Part shown: positions 51,414 through 63,614 of the stretch, one piece after another | How positions within the stretch are numbered: the first letter of the stretch is position 1 | How the letters are laid out: each line of letters opens with the position of its first letter | Source: Mycolicibacterium litorale | GTDB lineage: Bacteria > Actinomycetota > Actinomycetes > Mycobacteriales > Mycobacteriaceae | Assembly (NCBI GenBank): GCA_002007745.1 | Contig: CP019882.1 | Span: 4,154,001 to 4,218,000 of the forward strand | Reading direction: 5' to 3' | Length of the DNA: 64,000 nucleotides | Translations under genes and position numbers: made by a program | Notes under the pieces: generated by a model | Told to the model about the DNA's origin: nothing | The model's input: the letters and a program-made list of their open reading frames with translations, nothing else | Databases searched by the model: none

Positions 51414-52835
51414 ATGGCGTCTCGCCATATCATCGCGGTCGGCGGCAGCGACGCCGGCATCAGCGCAGCACTGCGTATCCGTGAACTCGACCCCACCACC
51501 GAGGTGACCGTCGTGGTCGCCGACGCCTACCCCAACTTCTCCATCTGCGGAATCCCCTACTACGTCTCCGGCGAGGTCACCCACTGGGCCAACCTCGCCC
51601 ACCGCACCGCAGCCGACCTAGCCGCCACCGGCATGCACGTGCTGACCGACACCCGAGCCACCCGCATCGACGTCGACGCCCACACTCTCGACGTCCTCGG
51701 CCCCGATGGCCACCCGGACCAGCTTGCCTACGACGCCATCGTCGTCGGGACCGGCGCCGTCAGCGCCCGACCACCCATCGATGGCCTGAGCGGACCCGAC
51801 GCCCTCGGCACCGATGACGGTGTCCACCTGCTGCATTCCATGGGCGACACGTTCGCCGTCATGGACTCACTGCAGCAACGCGATCCGGCCACCGCCGTCA
51901 TCATCGGCGCAGGTTACATCGGCCTGGAAATGGCCGAAGCCCTCACCACGCGCGGCATCGCTGTCACCCAGATCGAAGCGCTGCCCGAAGTGCTGCCGAC
52001 CGTCGACCCCGAACTCGGCTGGCTGGTGCACGGCGAACTGGAACGCAACGGCGTGGAAGTCCTCACCGACACCGCCGTCACCGGCATCAGCCGGACCGAC
52101 AAGGGAGCGCTGACCGTCGCGGCCAGCCGCAATGGCGAACCAGTGTCACGCACAGTCGATTTCGTCCTCGTCGTCGTCGGCGTGCGCCCAGACACCGAAC
52201 TGGCCACCGACGCCGGAGCCGAACTCGGCATCAAAGGCGCTATCGCCGTCGACGACACTATGCGGACCAACCTGCACGACGTCCTCGCCGCCGGCGACTG
52301 CGTCCACACCCACCACCGACAGCTCGGCCTCACCTGGCTGCCACTCGGCACCACCGCCCACAAGCAAGGTCGCGTCGCCGGCGAGAACGCCATCGGCGGC
52401 GACGCGCACTTCGCCGGCAGCCTCGGTACCCAGGTCGTCAAGATCTTCGACCTGGTCGCCGCGCGCACAGGCCTGCGCGAACACGAAGTGGAAGCAGCAC
52501 AACGAGGTTGGCAACCAGTGAGCACCACCGCCACCCCCGATGACCACAAGGCGTACTACCCCGGCGCCACACCCATCCACATCCGCATCACCGGCGACCG
52601 GAACACCGGCCAACTCCTCGGTGCACAACTCATCGGCCACCGCAGCGCCGAAGTCTCCAAACGCGTCGACACCTACGCCACCGCACTGTTCCACAACATG
52701 ACCGTCGAAGCGCTCAGCGAGCTTGACCTCTCCTACACCCCGCCACTGGGCTCACCCTGGGACGCAACGCAGATGGCCGCGCAGGCTTGGGTGCGAGAGC
52801 ACCAACTGATGAGCCAACAGCGCCTGGCGCGGTAA
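51414..52835 (+). CDS. FAD-dependent CoA-disulfide reductase/NADH oxidase-type enzyme
   Basis: 473 residues. Two Rossmann motifs (AVGGSDAGISAALRI at the N-terminus; VIIGAGYIGLEMAEAL near residue 165). The single redox cysteine lies in FSICGIPYYVSGE, as in CoA-disulfide reductases and NADH oxidases, and VLAAGDC marks the FAD site. C-terminal dimerisation domain present. Similar flavoproteins are found in arsenic clusters, possibly maintaining thiols or acting on a metal(loid). GAGGAG precedes ATG 51414. Last gene in the island. Confidence 0.85.
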   Translation: MASRHIIAVGGSDAGISAALRIRELDPTTEVTVVVADAYPNFSICGIPYYVSGEVTHWANLAHRTAADLAATGMHVLTDTRATRIDVDAHTLDVLGPDGHPDQLAYDAIVVGTGAVSARPPIDGLSGPDALGTDDGVHLLHSMGDTFAVMDSLQQRDPATAVIIGAGYIGLEMAEALTTRGIAVTQIEALPEVLPTVDPELGWLVHGELERNGVEVLTDTAVTGISRTDKGALTVAASRNGEPVSRTVDFVLVVVGVRPDTELATDAGAELGIKGAIAVDDTMRTNLHDVLAAGDCVHTHHRQLGLTWLPLGTTAHKQGRVAGENAIGGDAHFAGSLGTQVVKIFDLVAARTGLREHEVEAAQRGWQPVSTTATPDDHKAYYPGATPIHIRITGDRNTGQLLGAQLIGHRSAEVSKRVDTYATALFHNMTVEALSELDLSYTPPLGSPWDATQMAAQAWVREHQLMSQQRLAR

Positions 52836-53583
52836 AAAGAGTGGCGACCGACCACCGGGCAGACCGAATATCGGTGCCACTATCGGCTCACGGCTAGCCC
52901 GCCGGGCCGAACCCTTATGGCTCGCGTTTAGAGAGTCGGACGAGGCCTACGCCATCGCTCGGGAGGCACCGCACCGACGGGTACTTCTGGCGCAGGAGAG
53001 CTCCACACAACTGCTGAAATTGTCCCTCTGATAAACGCCAGTAGGGAAAGAGTTTCCCGGCTGTTCTGTGGCCGGTTTAGGGCCACGCTAGAGACCTCGC
53101 TGTGTGAGCTGGTCAACGGCCGACTGGGCGCGCAAAGCTGCGTCCTCCCGCCTCGTTCAGACTGTCCTATCGGTTCGTCTCGCCCACTAGTCACTTGGCA
53201 GACGTCGGCCTTACCCTATCGGGTTTGCCGGTGCCAACCTTGAGAAATGCGCTTCGGCCGGCGGCGCTATCAAATCAGAGCACCCTCGGCTTCGTGCAAG
53301 TGTTCCGATGACCGTCGTGGTAACGCTGCAGCAGTGCACCGGCATACGTCGAGTTCACGACCACTCAGTTTGCGATCGATCGAGGTCTGCCAGTATCTTG
53401 CGGCCGAATTCATTTGCCCCGGTAATCCGCAAATTCTCGGATTCGTGATGCTGCACAGGCCGTCACTCCCTGGACCGAACCAAGGAACGCGACTCCTCTT
53501 GACGTAGCGCTGCTACGAGGGAGCTGCCTGGGCCAACTGTCGTCAAACGACCCGCTGAGCACCCGAACGAGTGCCGTCGTGCC
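52836..53583. other. 748-bp gene-poor right end of the island
   Basis: Holds the possible integrase arm site at 53535-53547. A plus-strand frame from about 52862 ends at TGA 53029-53031 with protein-like text (AREAPHRRVLLAQESSTQLL) but no start. No integrase remnant was recognised. Confidence 0.45.
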
Positions 53584-53659
53584 TGGTGGAGCTAAGGGGA
53601 CTCGAACCCCTGACCCCCACACTGCCAGTGTGGTGCGCTACCAGCTGCGCCATAGCCCC
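53584..53659 (-). tRNA. tRNA-Ala, anticodon GGC
   Basis: Folds as a complete cloverleaf on the minus strand. Acceptor GGGGCTA/TAGCTCC, D arm GCGC/GCGC, anticodon stem CCACA/TGTGG with loop CTGGCAG (anticodon GGC), T arm AGGGG/CCCCT with loop TTCGAGT. Discriminator A and an encoded CCA (53584-53586). The 3' half is repeated exactly at 43350-43392, marking the attachment site of the arsenic island. Confidence 0.96.
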
Positions 53660-53839
53660 AAGCGTGCCCACCGAAGTTACACCACCGGAACGCGCGCTTC
53701 AAAATCGCTGGTCAGGGCGAGCTCGAACGGGGTGAGAAGGCCCACTACCGCCAGGATCTCTGCCCGCCTTCGAGCGACACCGCGATCAGCGAGGCGGTTT
53801 GTCGCTGCGAGGCGGGCACCAACCACACCCCTTCGGCCG

Positions 53840-55098
53840 CTACGGCAGCTCGCCCGCGGCCTCCGGGCCCAACGGCCGCGGCGGGGTGTGCTCCAGCGGC
53901 GGGGAGTCCCGGGTCTCCGGCGCCAACAACCAGCCCACCGACGCCAGCACCAGGATGGCGCCGCTGACCGCGAAGGCCCACTCGAACGACAGGTGCTGGG
54001 CGATCTCCCCCACCCCGAGCGAGCCCACGATCGAGCCAAGGTCGGACATCATCTGGAACGTCGCCACCGCCGTCCCGCCCCGGGCCTTGCCGATGATGTC
54101 GGCCACCGCGGCCTGCTGCGGCGCGGTGAACACCCCGGTGGCCGCGCCCGCCACGAACGCTCCGGCCAGGAACACCGGCAACGACGTCGCGGCCCCCACC
54201 ACCGCTGTGGTCAGGCCGGAGATCGCCAGGCCGGCGATCAGCAGCGGCCGGCGCCCGGTCCGGTCGGAGAAGCGCCCCGACGGGATCACCGCCGCCACAT
54301 TGCCGGCCGCGAAGGTGGCCAGCGCCGCGCCGGCCACTCCTGGCCCGCGGTGCAGCGCCTCGGTGACGAACAGCGGCACCAGCGCCACCCGCAGCCCGAA
54401 CGCCGACCAGCCGGTCGCGAAGTTCGACAACAATGCCGCCCGGTAGGCCGGGTGGCGCAACGCGACCCGCACGGTCACCGTCAGCTCACTCTCCGGCGCC
54501 GGGGCGGCCAGGTGCGAGTGGCGCAGGCTGATGAACACCACCGCCGCCGCGATCAGCAACGCCACACCGTAGATCAGGAAGGGCGCGGCCAGCCCCAGCC
54601 CGGCGGTCAGGCTGCCCATCAGCGGGCCGGCCACCGACCCGACCAGGAAGGCGCTGGAGAACATCCCCGCCACCCTGCCGCGGGCGTTGTGGGGACTGAT
54701 CCGGATCATCAGCCCCAACGCGGAGATGAAGAACATCGTCGAGCCGATTCCGCCCAGCGACCGGAACAACAACAGCTGCCAGTAGGTGTGGGCGAAGGCA
54801 CAGGCGCCCGTCGAGAGCGCCACGATGAGCAGGCCACTGACATAAATCCGCCGCTCCCCCAGCCGCTGCACCAACATGCCCGACGCGGGCGCGAACAGCA
54901 GCCGCATCAACGCGAAGGCGGTGATCACGAACGTCGCGGCGCTGATGCTCACCCCGAAGTTGCGGGCGAAGTGCGGCAGCACCGGAGCCACCACCCCGTA
55001 GCCCAGGGCGATGACCGCATTGGCGGCGATCAGGACCCAGACTTCCCGGGGAAGTTTGGCTTCGGCTTCCGCGGGACAGTCACCTTCGGCGACAGAAC

Positions 55099-55102
<4 letters not shown>
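53840..55102 (-). CDS. MFS transporter
   Basis: 420 residues with 12 hydrophobic segments. The loop 2-3 region has APASGMLVQRLGERRIYV, and a matching GRFSDRTGRRPLLIAG occurs in the second half. Likely a drug or small-molecule exporter of the DHA1 type. GTG 55102 overlaps the stop of pgm by 4 bases, so it is co-transcribed with phosphoglucomutase, though the functional link is unclear. The 180-bp gap to the tRNA shows nothing. Confidence 0.87.
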
Positions 55103-56667
<1,565 letters not shown>

Positions 56668-56800
56668 CAGGTGAGACAGATCGACCAGGTCTTCGGGGAG
56701 CGCCGGCTTTCCGGCGCGGGGTTAGCCGCCATGGCGCCAATTCTGCCTCTCTGCGGGCGATACTTGCTCGCGGATTCACTGACGGTTAAGGGGGTAGCCC

Positions 56801-57199
56801 ATGTTCGGACATGACAACCGCGAACTGGCGGCTGTGTTCGTCGGCGGTGCGTTGGGCACCTTCGCCCGTGCCGGACTGGCCACCGTGATGGTCACCGACC
56901 CGGGACGCTGGCCGTGGCCGACGTTCATCGTCAACATCGTCGGCGCGTTCCTGCTCGGCTACTTCACCACCCGTCTCCTGGAGCGCTTGCCGTTGTCCAG
57001 CTACCGCCGCCCGCTGCTGGGCACCGGGCTGTGCGGCGGTCTGACCACGTTCTCCACCATGCAGGTCGAGACGCTGAGGATGATCGAGCATCGTCAGTAC
57101 GGTCTGGCAGCCGGTTACACCGTCGCCAGCATCGCCGCCGGTCTGCTGGCGGTGTACGTCGCGACGGTTCTGGTGCGCCGGGTCAGGGTGCGCGGGTGA
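56801..57199 (+). CDS. crcB: CrcB/Fluc fluoride channel subunit 1
   Basis: 132 residues, four membrane segments. GTFARAGLATVM, FIVNIVGAFLLGYF with the conserved asparagine, and GLCGGLTTFSTMQ with the TxFST polar track. Fluc channels expel fluoride ions. Paired with a second, different crcB immediately downstream (GTG overlap), as in heterodimeric dual-gene systems. No fluoride riboswitch was recognised upstream. Confidence 0.92.
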   Translation: MFGHDNRELAAVFVGGALGTFARAGLATVMVTDPGRWPWPTFIVNIVGAFLLGYFTTRLLERLPLSSYRRPLLGTGLCGGLTTFSTMQVETLRMIEHRQYGLAAGYTVASIAAGLLAVYVATVLVRRVRVRG

Positions 57200-57561
57200 G
57201 CGTCGCCGTCTGGGCCGGGGTGCTGGTCATCGGCGGGCTGGGCTCGGTGGCCCGCTTCATGGTCGACCGTGCGGTAGCCCGCCGCGCGGCACGGTCGTTC
57301 CCGTTCGGCACCTTGACCGTCAACATCAGCGGCGCGGTCCTGCTCGGCTTCGTCACCGGACTGGCTCTGAGCCACGAGGTCGCACTGCTCGCCGGCACCG
57401 CCTTCGTGGGCGCCTACACCACCTTCTCCACCTGGATGCTGGAAACCCAGCGGCTCACCGAGGAACGCCAGATCTGGCCGGCGATCGCCAATCTCGTCGT
57501 CAGCGTCGTCCTGGGCATTGCCGCCGCCATGCTGGGCCAGTGGATTGCGAGCCTGTTGTGA
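57196..57561 (+). CDS. crcB: CrcB/Fluc fluoride channel subunit 2
   Basis: 121 residues, four membrane segments. GSVARFMVDRAV, GTLTVNISGAVLLGF and FVGAYTTFSTWMLE. The GTG start overlaps the stop of the first crcB, and its stop overlaps the DUF190 gene start. The two subunits likely assemble in antiparallel orientation. Confidence 0.92.
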   Translation: MSVAVWAGVLVIGGLGSVARFMVDRAVARRAARSFPFGTLTVNISGAVLLGFVTGLALSHEVALLAGTAFVGAYTTFSTWMLETQRLTEERQIWPAIANLVVSVVLGIAAAMLGQWIASLL

Positions 57562-58646
57562 CGAGCCCTGTGAACGGCACCTATCTGAAGCTGACAACCT
57601 ATTTCGGCGAGCGTCAGCGCGCCGGTTCGCGTTTCCTCGCCGAGGCCGTGCTGGACCTCTACACCGAACGCGAGGTGGCCAGCAGCATCATGCTGCGCGG
57701 TATCGCCAGCTTCGGCCCACGCCACGTCATCCGCAGCGACGAGTCCCTCACCCTGTCGGAAGATCCGCCTGTCGCCGTCACCGCCGTGGACACCGAATCG
57801 ACGATCACCGCTCTGCTGGACGACGTCATCGGCCTGACCCGCCGCGGGCTGATCACCGTGGAGCGGGCCCGGCTGCTTGACGGTGGCCTTTCCGGCGCTT
57901 CCCTGCCGACCGACGGTGACGCGATCAAACTGACCATCTCTATCGGTCGGCGCCGCCGGGTCGGCGGCGCGGCGGCTTACTACGCCGTCTGCGATCTGCT
58001 GCACCGCCACCATTTCGCTGGCGCCACCGTGTTCCTCGGGGTCGATGGCACCGCCCACGGCCGCCGTCGGCGGGCCCGATTCTTCAGCGCCAACACCGAT
58101 GTGCCGATCATGATCGTGGCCGTCGGGAGCGCCGCACAGGCGCGGGCGGTGCTGCCCGAACTCGAGTCGCTGCTATACGAACCGCTGGTCACGGTGGAAC
58201 GCGTGCAGGTGTGCAAGCGCGACGGCCGATTGCTGGCCCGCCCGCCCGTCCTGCCCGCCGCCGACGCCGCCGGCCGCGAACTTCGCCAGAAGTTGACCAT
58301 CCACACTTCGGAGTCCACCCATCACGACGGCGTTCCGATTCACCGCGCTCTGATCCGCCGGCTCTGGGAATCGGAAACCGCCAGCGGCGCCACCGTGCTA
58401 CGCGGCATTTGGGGCTTCTACGGCGACCATAAACCGCACGGCGACAAGCTGATTCAATACGGTCGGCAAGTACCGGTGACCACGATCGTCGTCGACACGC
58501 CGGACGTGATCGCCCGGTCCTTCGACATCGTCGACGAGGTGACCGGCAGCCACGGGCTGGTGACCTGCGAGATGGTGCCGGCGCTGCTGATGCTCGATGG
58601 CGACGTGCGCCGCGGAGCGACCGACCTGGCCGACTACCGCTACTAG
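57558..58646 (+). CDS. Double DUF190 domain protein of the crcB operon
   Basis: 362 residues with three related blocks: KLTTYFGERQRAGSRFLAE near residue 9, KLTISIGRRRRVGGAAAYY near 117 and KLTIHTSESTHHDGVPIHR near 243, each followed by a glycine-rich GATV or SIMLRG segment. DUF190 proteins, related to PII-like folds, commonly accompany crcB genes and may regulate fluoride export. GTG overlaps the crcB stop. Ligand unknown. Confidence 0.85.
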   Translation: MTSPVNGTYLKLTTYFGERQRAGSRFLAEAVLDLYTEREVASSIMLRGIASFGPRHVIRSDESLTLSEDPPVAVTAVDTESTITALLDDVIGLTRRGLITVERARLLDGGLSGASLPTDGDAIKLTISIGRRRRVGGAAAYYAVCDLLHRHHFAGATVFLGVDGTAHGRRRRARFFSANTDVPIMIVAVGSAAQARAVLPELESLLYEPLVTVERVQVCKRDGRLLARPPVLPAADAAGRELRQKLTIHTSESTHHDGVPIHRALIRRLWESETASGATVLRGIWGFYGDHKPHGDKLIQYGRQVPVTTIVVDTPDVIARSFDIVDEVTGSHGLVTCEMVPALLMLDGDVRRGATDLADYRY

Positions 58647-58650
58647 CGGC

Positions 58651-58983
58651 TCAGCTGTCGGCGAGCACGGTCAGCAGGATCACCGCATCGTCGACGGCAT
58701 GCAGGCCGTGCCGTTCGCGGGGTACCACCAGCAGATCACCGGCCAGCCCGTCCCAGCCGTCGGCGGCCGTCGTCAAGCGCACGTGACCGCGCAGCACCTG
58801 CAGGGTGGTCTCCCCCGGCGTGTGGTGCTCGCTGAGGTCACGCCCGGCGGCCAGCGCGATCAACGTCTGGCGAAGCTGGTGTTCGTGGCCACCGTGCACG
58901 GTGTGGGCCGAGCGCCCACTGTTCGACGACCGGGCGGCGGCGAGGTGTTCATCGGCCAGTTGGGACAACGAGACGGATTCCAT
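58651..58983 (-). CDS. Cupin-domain protein
   Basis: 110 residues, single cupin barrel: LSEHHTPGETTLQVLRGHVR (motif 1 with histidines and glutamate) and LVVPRERHGLHAVDD (motif 2 with a histidine). A metal-binding site is plausible. Possibly a small isomerase, dioxygenase or sensor. Converges on the DUF190 gene with a 4-base gap; 15 bases after the membrane-protein gene on its own strand. Confidence 0.8.
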   Translation of the reverse strand: MESVSLSQLADEHLAAARSSNSGRSAHTVHGGHEHQLRQTLIALAAGRDLSEHHTPGETTLQVLRGHVRLTTAADGWDGLAGDLLVVPRERHGLHAVDDAVILLTVLADS

Positions 58984-58998
58984 CGGTCCTCCGAGCTC

Positions 58999-59433
58999 TC
59001 ACGGGTTGAGCAGTAGAACGCCACCGACGAGCAGCGCCACCACTTTGACGACTTCGAACACGACATAGACGTAATGCGCCAGGGAGCGTCCGGTCTCCGC
59101 CTGGCTGGCATCGGCCAGCACCGCATCCGAACGTCGGGTCAGGTACGGCCGCACCCCGATCACCTGGACCAGCAGGGCACCGATGGCCACCAGGATCGCG
59201 GCGGTGACGCCGGCGCTGGGGGTCCCGACGACCAGTGCGGCGACGATCACCGCGGCCAGCACTATTTCACTGGCGTTGAGCGCGCGGAAAACCAACCGGC
59301 CGATACCCAGACCGAGCGCGATGGTTACCCCGGGGGCACGGAACTTCAGCGGTGCCTCGACGAACGAGATGGCCAGCACCATCCCCAGCCAGACGAACAC
59401 GGCTGCCCCCGCGACCGCCATCGAGCGTTCCAC
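58999..59433 (-). CDS. Four-helix membrane protein
   Basis: 144 residues with four hydrophobic segments (about 8-26, 36-50, 57-90 and 120-142). EAPLKFRAPGVTIALGLGIG then RLVFRALN is a conserved-looking loop. GTG 59433 follows GGGGAG; the in-frame ATG at 59421 is an alternative. Likely co-transcribed with the cupin gene. Function unknown. Confidence 0.65.
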   Translation of the reverse strand: MERSMAVAGAAVFVWLGMVLAISFVEAPLKFRAPGVTIALGLGIGRLVFRALNASEIVLAAVIVAALVVGTPSAGVTAAILVAIGALLVQVIGVRPYLTRRSDAVLADASQAETGRSLAHYVYVVFEVVKVVALLVGGVLLLNP

Positions 59434-59570
59434 GGTCTCCCCTCACTGCCAGTCGCGGGCGAGAACTCGTGAACCTTGCGGGAGGGTGCCCGACACGAGC
59501 TCGTCAACAGCCAACTGTGCCAGACGTCCCGCATCGGACGGGTGCAGTTCGGACAGCCCGGCGCCTCGGC

Positions 59571-59927
59571 TCAGAGCCGGATGAAACCACCGTTCCACCA
59601 CACACCCCAGCCGGGCAGGTCGGCGTTCCACACCACCGGCAACCAGGGTGCCCATGGCGGCGGCGGGGGTGGTGGCGGGGCCCACGCCGGTACCACCCCG
59701 TCGATCTGAGCCAAGTGCCCAGGTGGGGGAAGGTAGCCCTGTCCGGGTGGCAGCGGATTTCCGGGGCCACCGACATTGGCCCCCGGCCCCGGACCACCCG
59801 GTATCGGCGGCGGCGGGCCTGGGGGGCCCGGCGGCCCGGGCGGAGCGGCGTGGGCCAGACCGGCCCCGGCACCGGATATCACCGCACCGACCAGCGCGGC
59901 ATACGCGAACATTTTCGTGCGTTTCAT
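59571..59927 (-). CDS. Secreted proline/glycine-rich protein
   Basis: 118 residues. Signal peptide MKRTKMFAYAALVGAVISGA ending in AHA near residue 27, then a low-complexity PPGPPGPPGPP region, a middle part (PPGQGYLPPPGHLAQIDGVV) and a tryptophan-rich end (WAPWLPVVWNADLPGWGVWW). Mycobacterial exported proteins of this style are common and of unknown role. GGAGGA lies before ATG 59927. Confidence 0.7.
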   Translation of the reverse strand: MKRTKMFAYAALVGAVISGAGAGLAHAAPPGPPGPPGPPPPIPGGPGPGANVGGPGNPLPPGQGYLPPPGHLAQIDGVVPAWAPPPPPPPPWAPWLPVVWNADLPGWGVWWNGGFIRL

Positions 59928-60273
59928 ATCGTCGATTCCTCCAACGGGCTCCTGTACCCGAGGGGCGATGTCCGGTAAACACATGCCAACCGCGACCACG
60001 AGGGGGCCGATCATGCGGGGACAGTCCGCCAGCATTGGAAATTCGCCTCGATTCCGAACGGGACCGCACTCCCGGGATTCCCTGCCCGAGCACGGTCAGC
60101 TGGCATTCTCGGGGCCACCTGCACCCGCCATCGGCCAGCTCGGCACGCCAGTGACCAGCCGTTCTGCAGGCGCGGCTTGGGTGCCACGGCTACTAGCCGG
60201 TAGGGTCGTCATGTTGTTTTCTGGAAATCAAAGGTCAAAGCGCGGCCGATCTGACATAAGGACCTGATGGCCC

Positions 60274-61481
60274 ATGCGCGCACGCTACGACCCTGAAACC
60301 TTGAATCCCGCCGGTTTCGCCGGGGCGAACAAACGACCCATCTCCGTTCTCCTGATCGAGGACGACGAGGGCGACGCCGTGCTGGTCGAAGAGCTGATCG
60401 CTGACGCCGGTGCCGACATCACTGTGGACTGGGCGGCGTCGATGTCGATCGCTGAGGACAAGCTGACCAGTGCCCGGCCCGACTGTGTCCTGCTGGACCT
60501 GAATCTGCCCGATGCGAACGGCATCTCCGCCGTCGACCGCATCGCCAAGCGTGACGCGGCGCTGCCGATCGTGGTGCTCACCGGTCTCAACGACGAGCAC
60601 TTCGGCATGTCGGCGATGGCCTCGGGCGCGCAGGATTATCTGATCAAAGGCCTTGTCGAGCCCGAAACCCTGCACCGCTCGCTGCTGTACGCGATCGAGC
60701 GCAAACGCGCCGAGCTGACCGCCGTCGACTTGCACACCAGCCTGGCACGCGCCCAGGAGAACGCCCGGCTGGAGCGGGCGCTGCTGCCGCTACCCCTGCT
60801 TGCCGAGAACCCGGGTGTCGAGATCGCGACGCAATACCGACCCAGCCGCGAGAACGCGCTGTTGGGTGGCGACTTCTACGACGTGGTGCAGACACCCGAC
60901 GGCACTGTGCACGTCATGGTCGGCGACGTGGCCGGACACGGGCCCGACGAGGCGGCCCTGGGCGCGGCACTGCGGATCGCCTGGCGTGCTTTGACGTTCG
61001 CCGGCCTGCGGGGCAACGAGCGGATGCGCAGGCTCGAGGAGATCCTGCGCGCGGAGCGCGCCGGAACCGGCATTTTCGCCACCGTGCTCAGCGTCGCGTT
61101 GTGGCCGGACGGGTTGGGATTCACCGCGGTGCGCGCCGGCCACCCCGGCATGCTGTTACACGGACCCAACTCGGTGGAATGGCTTGAGCCACCTGCTGGT
61201 CCGGCGCTGGGACTCGGTGCGCAACAGTGGCCGCAGAACGAACTGGAACTTCCCGAAGGCCACGGGCTGGTGCTGCTCACCGACGGCCTTTTCGAAGGCC
61301 ACGCCGGAATCGGCGAGCAGCGACTCGGCGAAGAGGGCCTGCTCGAACTGGCTCGTTCGGTGGCCGGGCTGCCCGGCGCGGCATTCATCGATGCGCTCAT
61401 CCAGGGTGCGGAGGATCTCGCCCAGTCACACGGCGGTATCAGCGACGACATCGCGGTGCTCCGGGTCGAGCGGACTCGCCG

Positions 61482-61485
<4 letters not shown>
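60274..61485 (+). CDS. Receiver-PP2C phosphatase (RsbU-like response regulator)
   Basis: 403 residues. N-terminal receiver (about 25-145: LLIEDDEGDAVLVEEL, phospho-acceptor D75 in LLDLNLPD, VVLTG). C-terminal SpoIIE/PP2C phosphatase (about 180-400: LGGDFYDVVQ, VGDVAGHGPDEA, VLLTDGLFEGH) with metal aspartates. It should dephosphorylate an anti-sigma antagonist when phosphorylated. GTG of the kinase gene overlaps its stop: three-gene signalling operon. Confidence 0.9.
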
Positions 61486-63067
<1,582 letters not shown>

Positions 63068-63071
<4 letters not shown>

Positions 63072-63517
63072 CCGACAACGGTCGCGCGATCGACGTCCTG
63101 CTCATCGAGGACGACCCGGGAGACGAGCTGATCACCCGAGAGGCGTTCGAACACAACAAGCTCAAGAACACCCTGCACGTCGTGCACGACGGGCAGGAAG
63201 GCCTGGACTACCTCTATCGGCGCGGTGAATTCGCGAACGCGCCGCGGCCAGACCTGATCCTGCTCGACCTGAACCTGCCGAAGTACGACGGGCGCCAGCT
63301 TCTCGAGATGATCAAGTCCGATGACGATCTGAGCACCATCCCGGTGGTGGTGCTCACCACCTCCTCGGCCGAGGAGGACATCCTGCGCAGCTACAAGCTG
63401 CACGCCAATGCCTACGTGACCAAACCGGTCGACCTCGACCAGTTCATGAGCGCGGTGCGCCAGATCGACGAGTTCTTCGTCCAGGTGGTCCGGCTGCCGG
63501 GCGGCCAGCCGCGGTAG
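63068..63517 (+). CDS. Rcp1-like single-domain response regulator
   Basis: 149 residues, a lone CheY-type receiver with no output domain. LLIEDDPGDELITREAFEHN, phospho-acceptor D67 in LILLDLNLPKYDG, VVVLTTSSAEED and AYVTKPVDLDQF. Longer than CheY, as in Rcp1 partners of phytochrome-like kinases. ATG overlaps the kinase stop. Probably a phosphate relay or sink for the kinase. Confidence 0.92.
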
Positions 63518-63614
63518 CCAGGCTCGCCGCGCCAGGACTGTCGGCCCGCGCACCATGCCCGGTCGGTGGGAAGGCGCCGCCCACGAGGTCGCCACCCGTG
63601 ATCGGATGGGCGGC

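Larger units (their letters stand above)
43350..53628. mobile_element. 10.2-kb arsenic/metal genomic island at tRNA-Ala(GGC)
   Basis: Bounded by the 43-bp direct repeat. The right copy is part of the intact tRNA; the left copy is a stranded half with the old terminator. The content is arsenic and metal resistance with duplicated regulators. TGTCGTCA repeats next to both ends look like recombinase arm sites. No integrase, replication or conjugation gene was found, so the island is probably no longer self-mobile. Confidence 0.85.

Noticed and set aside
43393..53583. Integrase or transposase gene within the arsenic island
   Set aside because: None of the frames shows tyrosine or serine recombinase or transposase motifs.
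56733..56800. Fluoride riboswitch before crcB
   Set aside because: The conserved riboswitch core could not be matched in this short leader.
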